From assembly GCA_038321965.1 (NCBI GenBank), contig JBBQFL010000006.1, forward strand, positions 1 through 64,000: 64,000 nt of DNA, read 5' to 3'. Within the stretch, counting starts at the first letter, position 1. Every line of letters starts with the position of its first letter. The position numbers and the translations under genes are program-made. The notes below the pieces were generated by a model. That model ran no database searches. It saw nothing but the letters and a program-made list of their open reading frames with translations, and had not been told where the DNA came from. Below, piece after piece: positions 51,918 to 59,894 of this stretch. The stretch comes from UKL13-2 sp038321965 (GTDB lineage Bacteria > Pseudomonadota > Gammaproteobacteria > Burkholderiales > Usitatibacteraceae).

Positions 51918-53585
51918 CTAACTGACGAAGGCGTTTTTCAACATCTCCGCCGCATGCATTCTCGTTGCGTCGGTAATTTTGATGCCGCCCAGCATGCGGG
52001 CAATTTCTTCGACGCGTGTCTTGTCGTTAAGACGCGTGATGGACGTAGTTGCGACACCATCGGTCGCCGTCTTGGCCACCTGGAACTGATGCTCCGCACA
52101 GACGGCGACCTGCGGCAAATGCGTGACTGCCAACACCTGATGTTGCGAACCAAGTGAGCGCAGAAGCCGCCCAACGACCTCAGCGACGCGTCCGCCGATG
52201 CCTGCGTCGACTTCATCGAAAATCATCGTCGCCACACTGGCTTTGGCAGATGCCAGCATCTGGATGGCCAAGCTCACGCGAGACAACTCGCCGCCCGATG
52301 CAATTTTCGCCAATGGACCCAGCGTTTGCCCCTCGTGAGCTGCTACTTGAAATTCGCAACCTTCGAGACCAGACGCGGAAGGTTCGCGTGGCGTGAACTC
52401 CACCGCAAACTTGCCGCCTGGCATGGCGAGTTCCTGCAAAGACTTGGTGACGCTAGCTGCAAATTTCTTCGCGGCCTGCTGGCGAGATTTGGTGAGCTTT
52501 TTTGCCGCGTCCATAAACGTCGCGCTGGCCAGTTGCTCGGCAGCGATCAGTTCATCCAAAGACTGCCCGCCTCCGAGCGCACTCATGCGATCACGCTTTT
52601 GCTGGAGGATATCGGGAATACGTTTGGGCTCGATGCGGAATTTGCGGGCGATCTCCTGCACATCGGCCATTTCGCGATCAATCTCGGTCAACCGCGCGGG
52701 ATCGACATCGAGTTTCCTCAGGTAATGGCGCAGATTCGACACCGCTTCGCGCAACTCCACGCACGCCGAATCGACCAGCGCAACCGATTCTTTCAATGCG
52801 GGATCTATTTCAGCGTCCTTCGAAAGCTGCGAGGCGACACTATCGATCTGCGACAGCACCGCACCTTCATTGTCATCCAGGCTGTCAATGGCTGATTGGG
52901 CGGACTCAATGAGCCCGGCCGCATTGGCGAGCCGACGCTGTTCATTCAGCGTTTCCTCCCAGCGGGCAACGGAGAACTTCAGCGCCTCGAGCTCACCGAT
53001 CTGGTAACGCAGCTCCTCAAACTCGCGAGTGATGGCGATTTCGTTTGCCTCGCGTGCAGCGCGGGTCGCGGCCAGTTGCGACCAAGCACCGTGTTTTGCT
53101 TTGACATTGGCCAGCAGGCTCTCGCTATCGGCAAAGCCATCGAGCAGCCCTAGTTGTGCGTCGCGCTTAAGTAGCGTCTGGTGTTCATGCTGGCCGTGCA
53201 CATCCATCAGGCGCTCAGCCAAATCGCGCATTTGGGTCAGCGTGACCGAGGTGCCGTTGATAAATGCCTTGGAGCGTCCGCCCGCATCAAGAACACGACG
53301 AAACAGCAACATGTTCTCGTCGTCGTCGGCCAGTTCGTTGTCGCGCAGCCAGTTGCGGGCATCCTTGATTTGCGTGAGGTCAAACTCGGCGGCGATCTCG
53401 GCACGCGATTTACCGACCCGAACCACGTTCGCGTCTGCCCGTCCGCCTAGCGCCAGCGAGAGGGCGTCGATCATGATCGATTTGCCGGCGCCGGTTTCGC
53501 CGGTGAGCGCGGTGAAGCCGGACTCAAAATCCAGTTCCAGGCTATCGACGATGACGAAGTCGCGTATGACCAGCGAGCGCAACAT
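51918..53585 (-). CDS. recN: DNA repair protein RecN
   Basis: RecN is an SMC-like ATPase acting in double-strand break repair. The 555-residue protein has Walker A GETGAGKSIMIDALSLALGG, a central coiled coil, a signature ASGGELSRVSLAIQML and Walker B MIFDEVDAGIGGRVAEVVG. Its start codon follows directly on the nadK stop (TGA-ATG), so nadK and recN are one operon on the minus strand. Confidence 0.96.
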   Translation of the reverse strand: MLRSLVIRDFVIVDSLELDFESGFTALTGETGAGKSIMIDALSLALGGRADANVVRVGKSRAEIAAEFDLTQIKDARNWLRDNELADDDENMLLFRRVLDAGGRSKAFINGTSVTLTQMRDLAERLMDVHGQHEHQTLLKRDAQLGLLDGFADSESLLANVKAKHGAWSQLAATRAAREANEIAITREFEELRYQIGELEALKFSVARWEETLNEQRRLANAAGLIESAQSAIDSLDDNEGAVLSQIDSVASQLSKDAEIDPALKESVALVDSACVELREAVSNLRHYLRKLDVDPARLTEIDREMADVQEIARKFRIEPKRIPDILQQKRDRMSALGGGQSLDELIAAEQLASATFMDAAKKLTKSRQQAAKKFAASVTKSLQELAMPGGKFAVEFTPREPSASGLEGCEFQVAAHEGQTLGPLAKIASGGELSRVSLAIQMLASAKASVATMIFDEVDAGIGGRVAEVVGRLLRSLGSQHQVLAVTHLPQVAVCAEHQFQVAKTATDGVATTSITRLNDKTRVEEIARMLGGIKITDATRMHAAEMLKNAFVS

Positions 53586-54470
53586 TCAGGAGTTCCGTTC
53601 GTTCCAGTGAAGCTTCGAACGCAACATCGAAAAATAGCTGTAGCCGACCGGATGCAGCAGTCGCAGTTTGTTCTTGTGCGCCTTGACGATTACGACGTCA
53701 TCTGGCTCCGGATCAAAAAACGCCTGCACGTCAAAATTCACCCGCGCATTGACGCCACGAATGAGGCGTATGCGCACTTCCGATTCGTTGGAAATCGCGA
53801 TGGGGCGATTGGACAAGGTGTGCGGTGAAATCGGCACCAGCGAGATCGCCGGCAATCCCGGCTGCAAAATCGGCCCGCCACTGGAAAGCGCGTAGGCCGT
53901 GGAGCCGGTGGGCGTATTGACGATGATGCCGTCGGCACGCAGCGAGTAGATGAATTCACCATTCACCTCAACAGCAAATTCGATCATCGTGCCCATTGCA
54001 CCCCGACTAAACACGACGTCGTTGAATGCCACGGTCTTGAAGATAGATTTGTCGCCGCGGCGTATTTCAGCGTCCAGCAGGAATCTAAACTCCTCGGTGT
54101 ATTCGCCGTCCAGCAGAGAAGTCATCATCGGCACCAGCGACTCGGCGGGAATATCGGTCAGAAAGCCAAGGTGACCAAGGTTGACGCCAACCAGCGGCAC
54201 ATGATGACCCGCCACCGACCTCGCCAGCGCCAGCAAAGTACCATCGCCGCCGACCGCAATCGCCAGATCGGCGCCTTTAAGCAATTTTGTCAGTGGCTCT
54301 CGCGGCATCACGGCGTCCGGCGTCACACTCGCAAATGCAGCGGTGCTGGCGTCAACACGCACCGAGATACCGCGCGCCTGCAAAAGCCTGATGAGTTCGT
54401 CCACAGGCTCGCCGACACCTACACCATCAGGTTTGCCGACAATTGCGACCGTTTTGAAAGTGGTTTTCAT
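53586..54470 (-). CDS. nadK: NAD kinase
   Basis: NadK phosphorylates NAD to NADP. The 294-residue protein has IAVGGDGTLLALARSVAGHH, GVNLGHLGFLTDIP, LRADGIIVNTPTGSTAYALS and the C-terminal FDVQAFFDPEPDDVVIVKAH. It is upstream of recN on the minus strand and divergent from hrcA with about 98 bp between. This nadK-hrcA arrangement is common in betaproteobacteria. Confidence 0.96.
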   Translation of the reverse strand: MKTTFKTVAIVGKPDGVGVGEPVDELIRLLQARGISVRVDASTAAFASVTPDAVMPREPLTKLLKGADLAIAVGGDGTLLALARSVAGHHVPLVGVNLGHLGFLTDIPAESLVPMMTSLLDGEYTEEFRFLLDAEIRRGDKSIFKTVAFNDVVFSRGAMGTMIEFAVEVNGEFIYSLRADGIIVNTPTGSTAYALSSGGPILQPGLPAISLVPISPHTLSNRPIAISNESEVRIRLIRGVNARVNFDVQAFFDPEPDDVVIVKAHKNKLRLLHPVGYSYFSMLRSKLHWNERNS

Positions 54471-54568
54471 TGTTGCTGATTAAATCACAGGTTTGCACGT
54501 GACTGACACGGAACAACGTGTTACCCGATGACTCACACAACCTGCCTGCTTTTGCCTACAATTACCGC

Positions 54569-55582
54569 ATGCTGTCCGAACGCGCACAAACACTGCTGAA
54601 ATTTCTTGTCGAACGCTACATTGCCGACGGCCAACCGGTCGGGTCGCGGGCGCTATCAAAGTTTTCGGGAATGGAACTATCGCCTGCGTCGATCCGCAAT
54701 GTCATGGCCGATCTTGAGGAGATGGGCTATATCGCGAGCCCGCACACTTCGGCGGGCCGCATCCCGACGCCCAAGGGTTATCGCCTGTTTGTCGATACGC
54801 TATTGACGATTCAGCCGCTCGAACGTCTCGAACGGCAGCAACTGGAAAACAATATTCGTCCCGACGACCCGCGCCATGTCGTGGCTGCGGCCTCGCAACT
54901 GTTATCCGACCTCACGCACTTCGCGGGCATCGTCGTCACGCCGCGCCGTCGCGGTATCGGCTTGAAGCATGTGGAGTTCATGCAGCTCTCGGACAAGCGC
55001 GTACTGTTGATCCTGGTTGCGTCTGACGGTGATGTTCAGAACCGCGTGCTGGTGACCGAGAAACCCTATTCGCCGGCGCAGTTGACGGAAGCCGCCAATT
55101 ACATCAATCAGCACTACGTGGGCTATGAGTTTGACCAGATACGTGAAAAGGTGAAAACCGAGCTCTCGCAGTTGCATCGCGATATTTCCACATTGATGTC
55201 GGCGATGGTGGATGCGCGCGGGCAAGGTTCCGATTCGTCCGGTGTGGTGCTGTCCGGCGAACGCAACCTGCTGGACGTAAACGATGTTTCGATGAATATG
55301 GCCAGCATCAGGAAGCTGTTCAACGTGTTCGACCACAAGACGCAGCTAATGGATTTACTCGATGTCAGCAATCGCGCAGAGGGCGTGAAAATTTTCATCG
55401 GTGGCGAGTCGGCACTGGTGGCGTTGGACGAGTTTTCGGTCGTCACTGCGCCCTATGAAGTCGACGGCCAGATCGTCGGCACGGTAGGCGTGATTGGCCC
55501 GACGCGCATGGCCTACGAGCGCGTGATTCCCATTGTCGATGTGACGGCGAAATTACTGTCGTCGGCGCTTTCGCAAAATTAA
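54569..55582 (+). CDS. hrcA: Heat-inducible transcription repressor HrcA
   Basis: HrcA binds the CIRCE inverted repeat and represses chaperone operons. The 337-residue protein starts MLSERAQTLLKFLVERYIAD (winged helix), continues ALSKFSGMELSPASIRNVMA, and has the GAF-like core (VFVT-type strands) and EGVKIFIGGESALVALDEFS near the C terminus. ATG 54569 is chosen over an in-frame start at 54518 that adds a non-conserved leader. I found no clear CIRCE repeat (TTAGCACTC-N9-GAGTGCTAA) in this window, so its targets, such as groESL, may be elsewhere. Confidence 0.94.
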   Translation: MLSERAQTLLKFLVERYIADGQPVGSRALSKFSGMELSPASIRNVMADLEEMGYIASPHTSAGRIPTPKGYRLFVDTLLTIQPLERLERQQLENNIRPDDPRHVVAAASQLLSDLTHFAGIVVTPRRRGIGLKHVEFMQLSDKRVLLILVASDGDVQNRVLVTEKPYSPAQLTEAANYINQHYVGYEFDQIREKVKTELSQLHRDISTLMSAMVDARGQGSDSSGVVLSGERNLLDVNDVSMNMASIRKLFNVFDHKTQLMDLLDVSNRAEGVKIFIGGESALVALDEFSVVTAPYEVDGQIVGTVGVIGPTRMAYERVIPIVDVTAKLLSSALSQN

Positions 55583-55586
55583 TCCT

Positions 55587-55655
55587 TAAAACACAAGCAC
55601 TGGCGCGGCGTTCCGGGCAATTTTGGCCTGAGAGGTCCGTCGATGCTCGACTTTT
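55587..55655. repeat. Dispersed 65-bp palindrome, copy 8
   Basis: AAACACAAGCACTGGCGCGG at the left, GGGCAATTTTGGCCTGAGA at the centre, and CGTCGATGCTCGACTTTT at the right. It lies between hrcA and hemH and ends in a T run, so it may work as a terminator. Confidence 0.65.
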
Positions 55656-55667
55656 ATATATTTCACT

Positions 55668-56768
55668 ATGGCCTACAGACCGGAACCTCCTTTCACCCAT
55701 GGCACACCGCTGGCAACCGGCGTATTGCTGGTTAACCTTGGTACACCTGACGACACTTCGACAGGTGCGGTCCGGCGCTATCTGAAGCAATTTTTATCTG
55801 ACACTAGAGTCGTTGAAATCCCCAAGCCAGTCTGGTGGCTGATTCTCAACCTGATCATTCTCAATGTCCGCCCAGCCAAATCGGCAAAAAAATACGCGAG
55901 CATCTGGATGCAGGAAGGGTCGCCATTGCGCGTGTACACCGCTCGGCAGGCGCAAATGTTGCGTGGCTTTCTGGGTGAGAAATTCAAGAGCCCGTTGAAA
56001 GTCGAATACGCGATGCGCTATGGCAATCCGTCGATTGAGAGCGCAATCGACAAATTGAAAGCCGCTAATTGCGACAACATTCTCGTGTTGCCGCTCTACC
56101 CGCAATACGCCGCCAGCACCACCGCATCGACGATGGACGAACTCGGCCGTGTGCTGTCGAAAATCCGCAATGTCCCCGGCATCCGGTTTTTGCGCAGCTA
56201 CCACGACCACCCGGCCTACATCAACGCCATCGCCAAAAACGTTCTCGCCGAGTGGATGAAAATCGGCCGCCCGAATTTCGCGACCGACAAGCTGCTGATG
56301 ACCTTCCACGGCCTGCCCAAATTTCATCTCGAAAAAGGCGACCCCTACCACTGCCACTGCCATAAGAGCGCTCGTCTCATCGCCGAACAACTCGGCGTGA
56401 AAGCAGGTGACTACATCGTCACGTTCCAGTCGCGATTCGGCAGAACTGAATGGCTGCAGCCGTATACCGACAAGACGCTGGAAAAACTTGGCGCTGACGG
56501 CTGCAAGCGCGTCGATGTGATTTGCCCGGGATTTGCGTCGGACTGTTTGGAGACGCTGGAAGAAATTGCCATGGAAGCGAAGGAAAGTTTTCTCCATGCC
56601 GGCGGGAAGACGTTCAACTACATTCCCGTGGCCAATGATACTGAGGCGTATGTGGGAGCGCTGGCGGAGATTTTAGTGGGGGAATTGGGGGGATGGGTGA
56701 GTGAGGGAGCGGCGGTGAAGGATGAGGCTTCGGCGGCGAGGGCTCGGGCGATGGGGGCTATGCGGTAG
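55668..56768 (+). CDS. hemH: Ferrochelatase
   Basis: HemH inserts iron into protoporphyrin IX, the last step of haem synthesis. The 366-residue protein has GVLLVNLGTPDDTSTGAVRR, LVLPLYPQYAASTTAS, MTFHGLPKFHLEKGDPYHCH and VICPGFASDCLETLEEI. The His of the TFHG motif and the E of LETLEE are the metal-handling residues. The last 30 or so codons are GC-rich and Gly/Ala/Val-rich and look unusually repetitive. It is in the same direction as hrcA. Confidence 0.95.
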   Translation: MAYRPEPPFTHGTPLATGVLLVNLGTPDDTSTGAVRRYLKQFLSDTRVVEIPKPVWWLILNLIILNVRPAKSAKKYASIWMQEGSPLRVYTARQAQMLRGFLGEKFKSPLKVEYAMRYGNPSIESAIDKLKAANCDNILVLPLYPQYAASTTASTMDELGRVLSKIRNVPGIRFLRSYHDHPAYINAIAKNVLAEWMKIGRPNFATDKLLMTFHGLPKFHLEKGDPYHCHCHKSARLIAEQLGVKAGDYIVTFQSRFGRTEWLQPYTDKTLEKLGADGCKRVDVICPGFASDCLETLEEIAMEAKESFLHAGGKTFNYIPVANDTEAYVGALAEILVGELGGWVSEGAAVKDEASAARARAMGAMR

Positions 56769-56795
56769 TTCTTGTTCCGCGCTGCGTGGCTTGCT

Positions 56796-57411
56796 AGCCG
56801 GGGGTAGCCCGGCGGCTAGTCACTTTTCTTGCTTCGCCAAGAAAAGTAACCAAAAGAAGGCGACCCCAGGTTCGTCGGCCCTGAAGGGCTGCCCTCCGCT
56901 GCTCACAAACGCGGGCCGCTGCGGAACTCGTGGCTCGAACTGATAATGGTACAAAAGGTTGAATTTGTGCTCGCCACTCAGACAATCCTCGCGGACGGCC
57001 CCCGCATTTGCTCCGCTGCTCGGCTCCTCGCATGGGGCCCCTTTTCGCATGCGACGATCGCGACGAAGTTTCGTCATTTCCGCGTGGGCAGGAATCCAAG
57101 GTCATTCATACTCAAAGCTGAGGTCCGTATTTACGAGTGCGACGCCAAAGAAACTGCGACTGGGTCCCGATGAGAGTCGCTGAGTAACGCAGAAGCGACA
57201 GGGGCATTCCGCGAGGACTGTCGAGGGCGAGCACCAGCAAGAACCGTTTGCGCCAGTTCTTCTACGAGCCCGAGTTCCGCAGCGGCCTGTCGCTTCGAGT
57301 AACGCAAGGTACCCGGCGCTTTTGCCGGGCGACGAATCTCGGGTCGCCTTTCTTTGGTTACTTTCTTTGGCGAAGCAAAGAAAGTGACTAGCTGCCGGGC
57401 TACCCCCGGCT
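56796..57411. repeat. Composite element with 71-bp inverted repeats
   Basis: The left arm (56796-56866) and right arm (57341-57411) are inverted copies of AGCCGGGGGTAGCCCGG through GGCGACCC with about seven mismatches. Each arm holds a 10-bp hairpin (56822-56847 and 57360-57385) with loop CTTCGC. The inverted symmetry continues inwards: GGCCGCTGCGGAACTCG near 56917 is matched by CGAGTTCCGCAGCGGCC near 57280. The roughly 470 bp between the arms hold no convincing gene. The short Arg/Ala/Cys-rich frames there resemble the spurious 'hypothetical proteins' often annotated in such elements. Confidence 0.85.
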
Positions 57412-57490
57412 TTCCACGGGAACAAATCAACTCAGCTGGCGTTTCGCAACTGACTCCCGGAATACCATTTGCTTCCTCCGCGTTACGTGG

Positions 57491-57769
57491 TTACCGTGGA
57501 ATGCCAAAACACTTAAGCTTTCGGTTGCCTCGAATGAAGCGCGCACAGAAAGCACCCAATCCGAAATATCCTGCGGCCGTGATTGCCATCAGAATGGGAA
57601 ACATAAGGATGAAAAGTGCCAATATTTGCGGCATGGAATCTTTGGGTAGCGCCCGAGCAAGTGCTAGTAAGACCAATAGAGCTGCCAACCACTTCAAACA
57701 ATACAAACTCCACCGGGCGCGATAGCTCGAAAGCATTTCACAGTTCTTCATTCGTAGACCTAAGCGCAT
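57491..57769 (-). CDS. Small membrane protein of unknown function
   Basis: A 92-residue frame with two membrane helices (KWLAALLVLLALARALP and LALFILMFPILMAITAAGYF) and a basic C terminus. It begins 10 bp after panB on the same strand with AGGT upstream of ATG 57769. No family is recognisable. It may be real, or a fortuitous frame. Confidence 0.45.
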   Translation of the reverse strand: MRLGLRMKNCEMLSSYRARWSLYCLKWLAALLVLLALARALPKDSMPQILALFILMFPILMAITAAGYFGLGAFCARFIRGNRKLKCFGIPR

Positions 57770-57779
57770 TTTCGGTGAC

Positions 57780-58601
57780 CTATTTCTTCACCCCAAAACA
57801 ATGCTCCAAGCCAGGAAACGTCCCTCCCCTAACCTCCGCCGCATATTCCCCCACCGCCTCCGTCACCATCGCCCCAATATCCCGATACCGCTTGGCAAAC
57901 TTAGGCGTGAAATCCGGAAACAATCCGAGAATATCCTCCGTCACCAGCACCTGCCCATCACAAGCCGGCGATGCCCCAATTCCGATGGTCGGCACCGTCA
58001 ACGATTCGGTAATAGCTCGCGCCACCGGCTCCACCGTCCCCTCAATCAGCACCGAAAACGCCCCGGCCTGTTCAAACTGGCGCGCCAGTTTTGGCCATTT
58101 TGAAAGCGCATCTTCTTCCTTGCCCTGCGCCCTGAACCCGCCCATCTCATGCACTCGCTGCGGCATCAGCCCGATGTGCGCCATGACCTGAATGCCGCGT
58201 TTGGCGAGGAATTCAACCGTACCAACCATTTCCTCACCGCCTTCCAGCTTGAGTGCCTGAGCGCCACTTTCGGCGATGGCGCGGGCGCAATTGCGGTACG
58301 CCTGTTCGTTTGACTCCTGATAAGTGGCGAATGGCATGTCGAGAATGACTGCGGCTCGGCTGGAACCACGCATGACCGCTTTGGTGTGGTTGATCATCAT
58401 GTCCAGCGTGACGGCCAGGGAATTTTCCATTCCGTACACGACCATTCCCAGTGAATCCCCTACCAGCAGCACATCACAATGCGCATCGAGCAACTGCGCC
58501 ATTGGCTTGGAATACGCGGTGAGCATGACAATCTTGCCCTTGCCTTTCATTGCGCGCAGGTCGGGAATGCTGATACGTTTTTGCTGACTGTGTATGCTCA
58601 T
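57780..58601 (-). CDS. panB: Ketopantoate hydroxymethyltransferase
   Basis: PanB adds a hydroxymethyl group to alpha-ketoisovalerate in pantothenate synthesis. The 273-residue protein has MLTAYSKPMAQLLDAHCDVL, LVGDSLGMVVYG, LKLEGGEEM, MAHIGLMPQRVHEMGGF, and GIGASPACDGQVLVTEDILG. All metal-binding and catalytic motifs appear intact. It stands divergent from a holin-like gene. panC is not in the window. Confidence 0.96.
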   Translation of the reverse strand: MSIHSQQKRISIPDLRAMKGKGKIVMLTAYSKPMAQLLDAHCDVLLVGDSLGMVVYGMENSLAVTLDMMINHTKAVMRGSSRAAVILDMPFATYQESNEQAYRNCARAIAESGAQALKLEGGEEMVGTVEFLAKRGIQVMAHIGLMPQRVHEMGGFRAQGKEEDALSKWPKLARQFEQAGAFSVLIEGTVEPVARAITESLTVPTIGIGASPACDGQVLVTEDILGLFPDFTPKFAKRYRDIGAMVTEAVGEYAAEVRGGTFPGLEHCFGVKK

Positions 58602-58698
58602 GGAATCAAAAAGTGTTGGTGGGCGAAGGTGGCCGCTTGAAAACGCTATTATCAGGCCTACTTTAGAGTCTTCACCCCAAAACAGTTAAGGCAGTCTC

Positions 58699-59058
58699 AT
58701 GACACTCATCGTGCGCTGGTTCATCAATGCACTGGCTCTGATGCTGGTGGCCTATCTTTACTCCGGGGTCCACGTAGATAGCATTTTCGCCGCATTGGTT
58801 GCGGCACTTGTGCTCGGTCTGGTCAACGCTTTTGTGCGGCCCGTGCTGGTATTTCTAACATTGCCAGTGACCATCCTGACACTGGGATTGTTTATTTTTT
58901 TCATCAACGCATTCCTGTTCTGGTTTGTGACTGAGATCGTAAGGGGTTTTACCGTCACCGGCTTCATGGCCGCGATGATTGGTTCGCTTATGTTCAGTGT
59001 CATCTCGTTGGTGACCAACTGGCTGGTATTCGACGGGGACAAGAAGAAGAAATCGTAG
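58699..59058 (+). CDS. Phage-holin-like (YvlD-type) membrane protein
   Basis: A 119-residue protein with four membrane helices: WFINALALMLVAYLYSGV, FAALVAALVLGLVNAFVRPV, LPVTILTLGLFIFFINAFLF and FMAAMIGSLMFSVISLVTNW. The N-A-F-V-R-P-V and L-P-x-T-I-x-T-L-G motifs fit the phage_holin_4_2/YvlD family. These are chromosomal proteins of unknown role, not functional holins. It lies between panB and grpE. Confidence 0.85.
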   Translation: MTLIVRWFINALALMLVAYLYSGVHVDSIFAALVAALVLGLVNAFVRPVLVFLTLPVTILTLGLFIFFINAFLFWFVTEIVRGFTVTGFMAAMIGSLMFSVISLVTNWLVFDGDKKKKS

Positions 59059-59122
59059 ACCCGACCACGACTTGAGGGTCGCGTCCAATTTTGCTGAAAA
59101 TCGCAGTTTCCCTGGGTTTTGT

Positions 59123-59149
59123 CTTGAATTTGTCAGGAACGCCCTCAAT
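59123..59149 (+). promoter_or_regulatory. Possible sigma-32 promoter before grpE
   Basis: CTTGAAT (59123-59129) and CCCTCAAT (59142-59149) are separated by 12 bp, a fair match to the CTTGAAA / CCCCAT heat-shock promoter. It lies about 35 bp before grpE. Confidence 0.5.
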
Positions 59150-59183
59150 TCCTGCATGACCTTGTTTATTCTGGAGTTTTATC

Positions 59184-59759
59184 ATGTCGGACCCAATAGA
59201 AAACGTCGCAACTGAGGCGTCATCGGAAGCCTTTTCGGCGGAATCAGCTTCTGCACCTCCCGCATCATCCCCCGAACAAAGAATCGAAGAACTAGAAAGG
59301 GCCCTCGAAGACGCAGAGGCCAAAGCGGCAGAAAGCTATGACCAGTTCGTGCGCACCAAGGCGGAAATGGAGAATATCCGCCGCCGTTCTGCAGAGGACG
59401 TGCTGAAAGCACAGAAATTTGGCGTGGAAAAGATCGCCGATGCATTGCTCGCCGTGAAAGACAGCATGGACGCAGCGCTGGTCGTCGAAAATACGTCGGT
59501 CGAATCGTTCAAGACCGGCGTAGAACTTACCGCCCGCCAGCTTTCGAACGTGTTTGAGAAATTCTCGATCGTGGAAGTGAATCCTGTGGGAGAGAAATTT
59601 GACCCGACCAGGCATCAGGCCATCGCTGCATTGGAATCCGAGCAGACGCCAAATACGGTTATTAATGTCATGCAGAAGGGCTATCTGTTACACGACCGGA
59701 TATTGCGCCCGGCGCTTGTGACAGTAGCCAAAGAAAAAGCCGCAACAAGTCAGGGGTAG
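59184..59759 (+). CDS. grpE: Nucleotide exchange factor GrpE
   Basis: GrpE releases ADP from DnaK. The 191-residue protein has an acidic, Ala/Ser-rich N terminus, a long coiled coil (residues about 30-90, EQRIEELERALEDAEAKAAE) and the beta-domain end (VNPVGEKFDPTRHQAIAALE, then a VMQKGYLLHDRILRPALV tail). GGAG lies eight bases before ATG 59184. It is the first gene of a grpE-dnaK-dnaJ set. Confidence 0.95.
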   Translation: MSDPIENVATEASSEAFSAESASAPPASSPEQRIEELERALEDAEAKAAESYDQFVRTKAEMENIRRRSAEDVLKAQKFGVEKIADALLAVKDSMDAALVVENTSVESFKTGVELTARQLSNVFEKFSIVEVNPVGEKFDPTRHQAIAALESEQTPNTVINVMQKGYLLHDRILRPALVTVAKEKAATSQG

Positions 59760-59804
59760 CAAAAAAAATTGGCCCGTCCAGGGCATAAACGCCCATAAGC
59801 GGCG

Positions 59805-59832
59805 CTTGAATTCCGGACGAATAGCCCTACAT
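59805..59832 (+). promoter_or_regulatory. Probable sigma-32 promoter before dnaK
   Basis: CTTGAA (59805-59810) and CCCTACAT (59825-59832) with a 14-bp spacer, a good match to the heat-shock sigma-32 consensus, about 63 bp before dnaK. Confidence 0.65.
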
Positions 59833-59894
59833 TCATTACAGTCATTAACTTTACCGCGCTCCAAAAGCGCCATTCAGAAATAAGGGGAAACATC

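Noticed and set aside
56796..57411. Several overlapping frames of 65-108 codons inside the inverted-repeat element
   Set aside because: They run on both strands through the palindromes, have odd Arg/Ala/Ser composition, and follow from repeat structure rather than coding.
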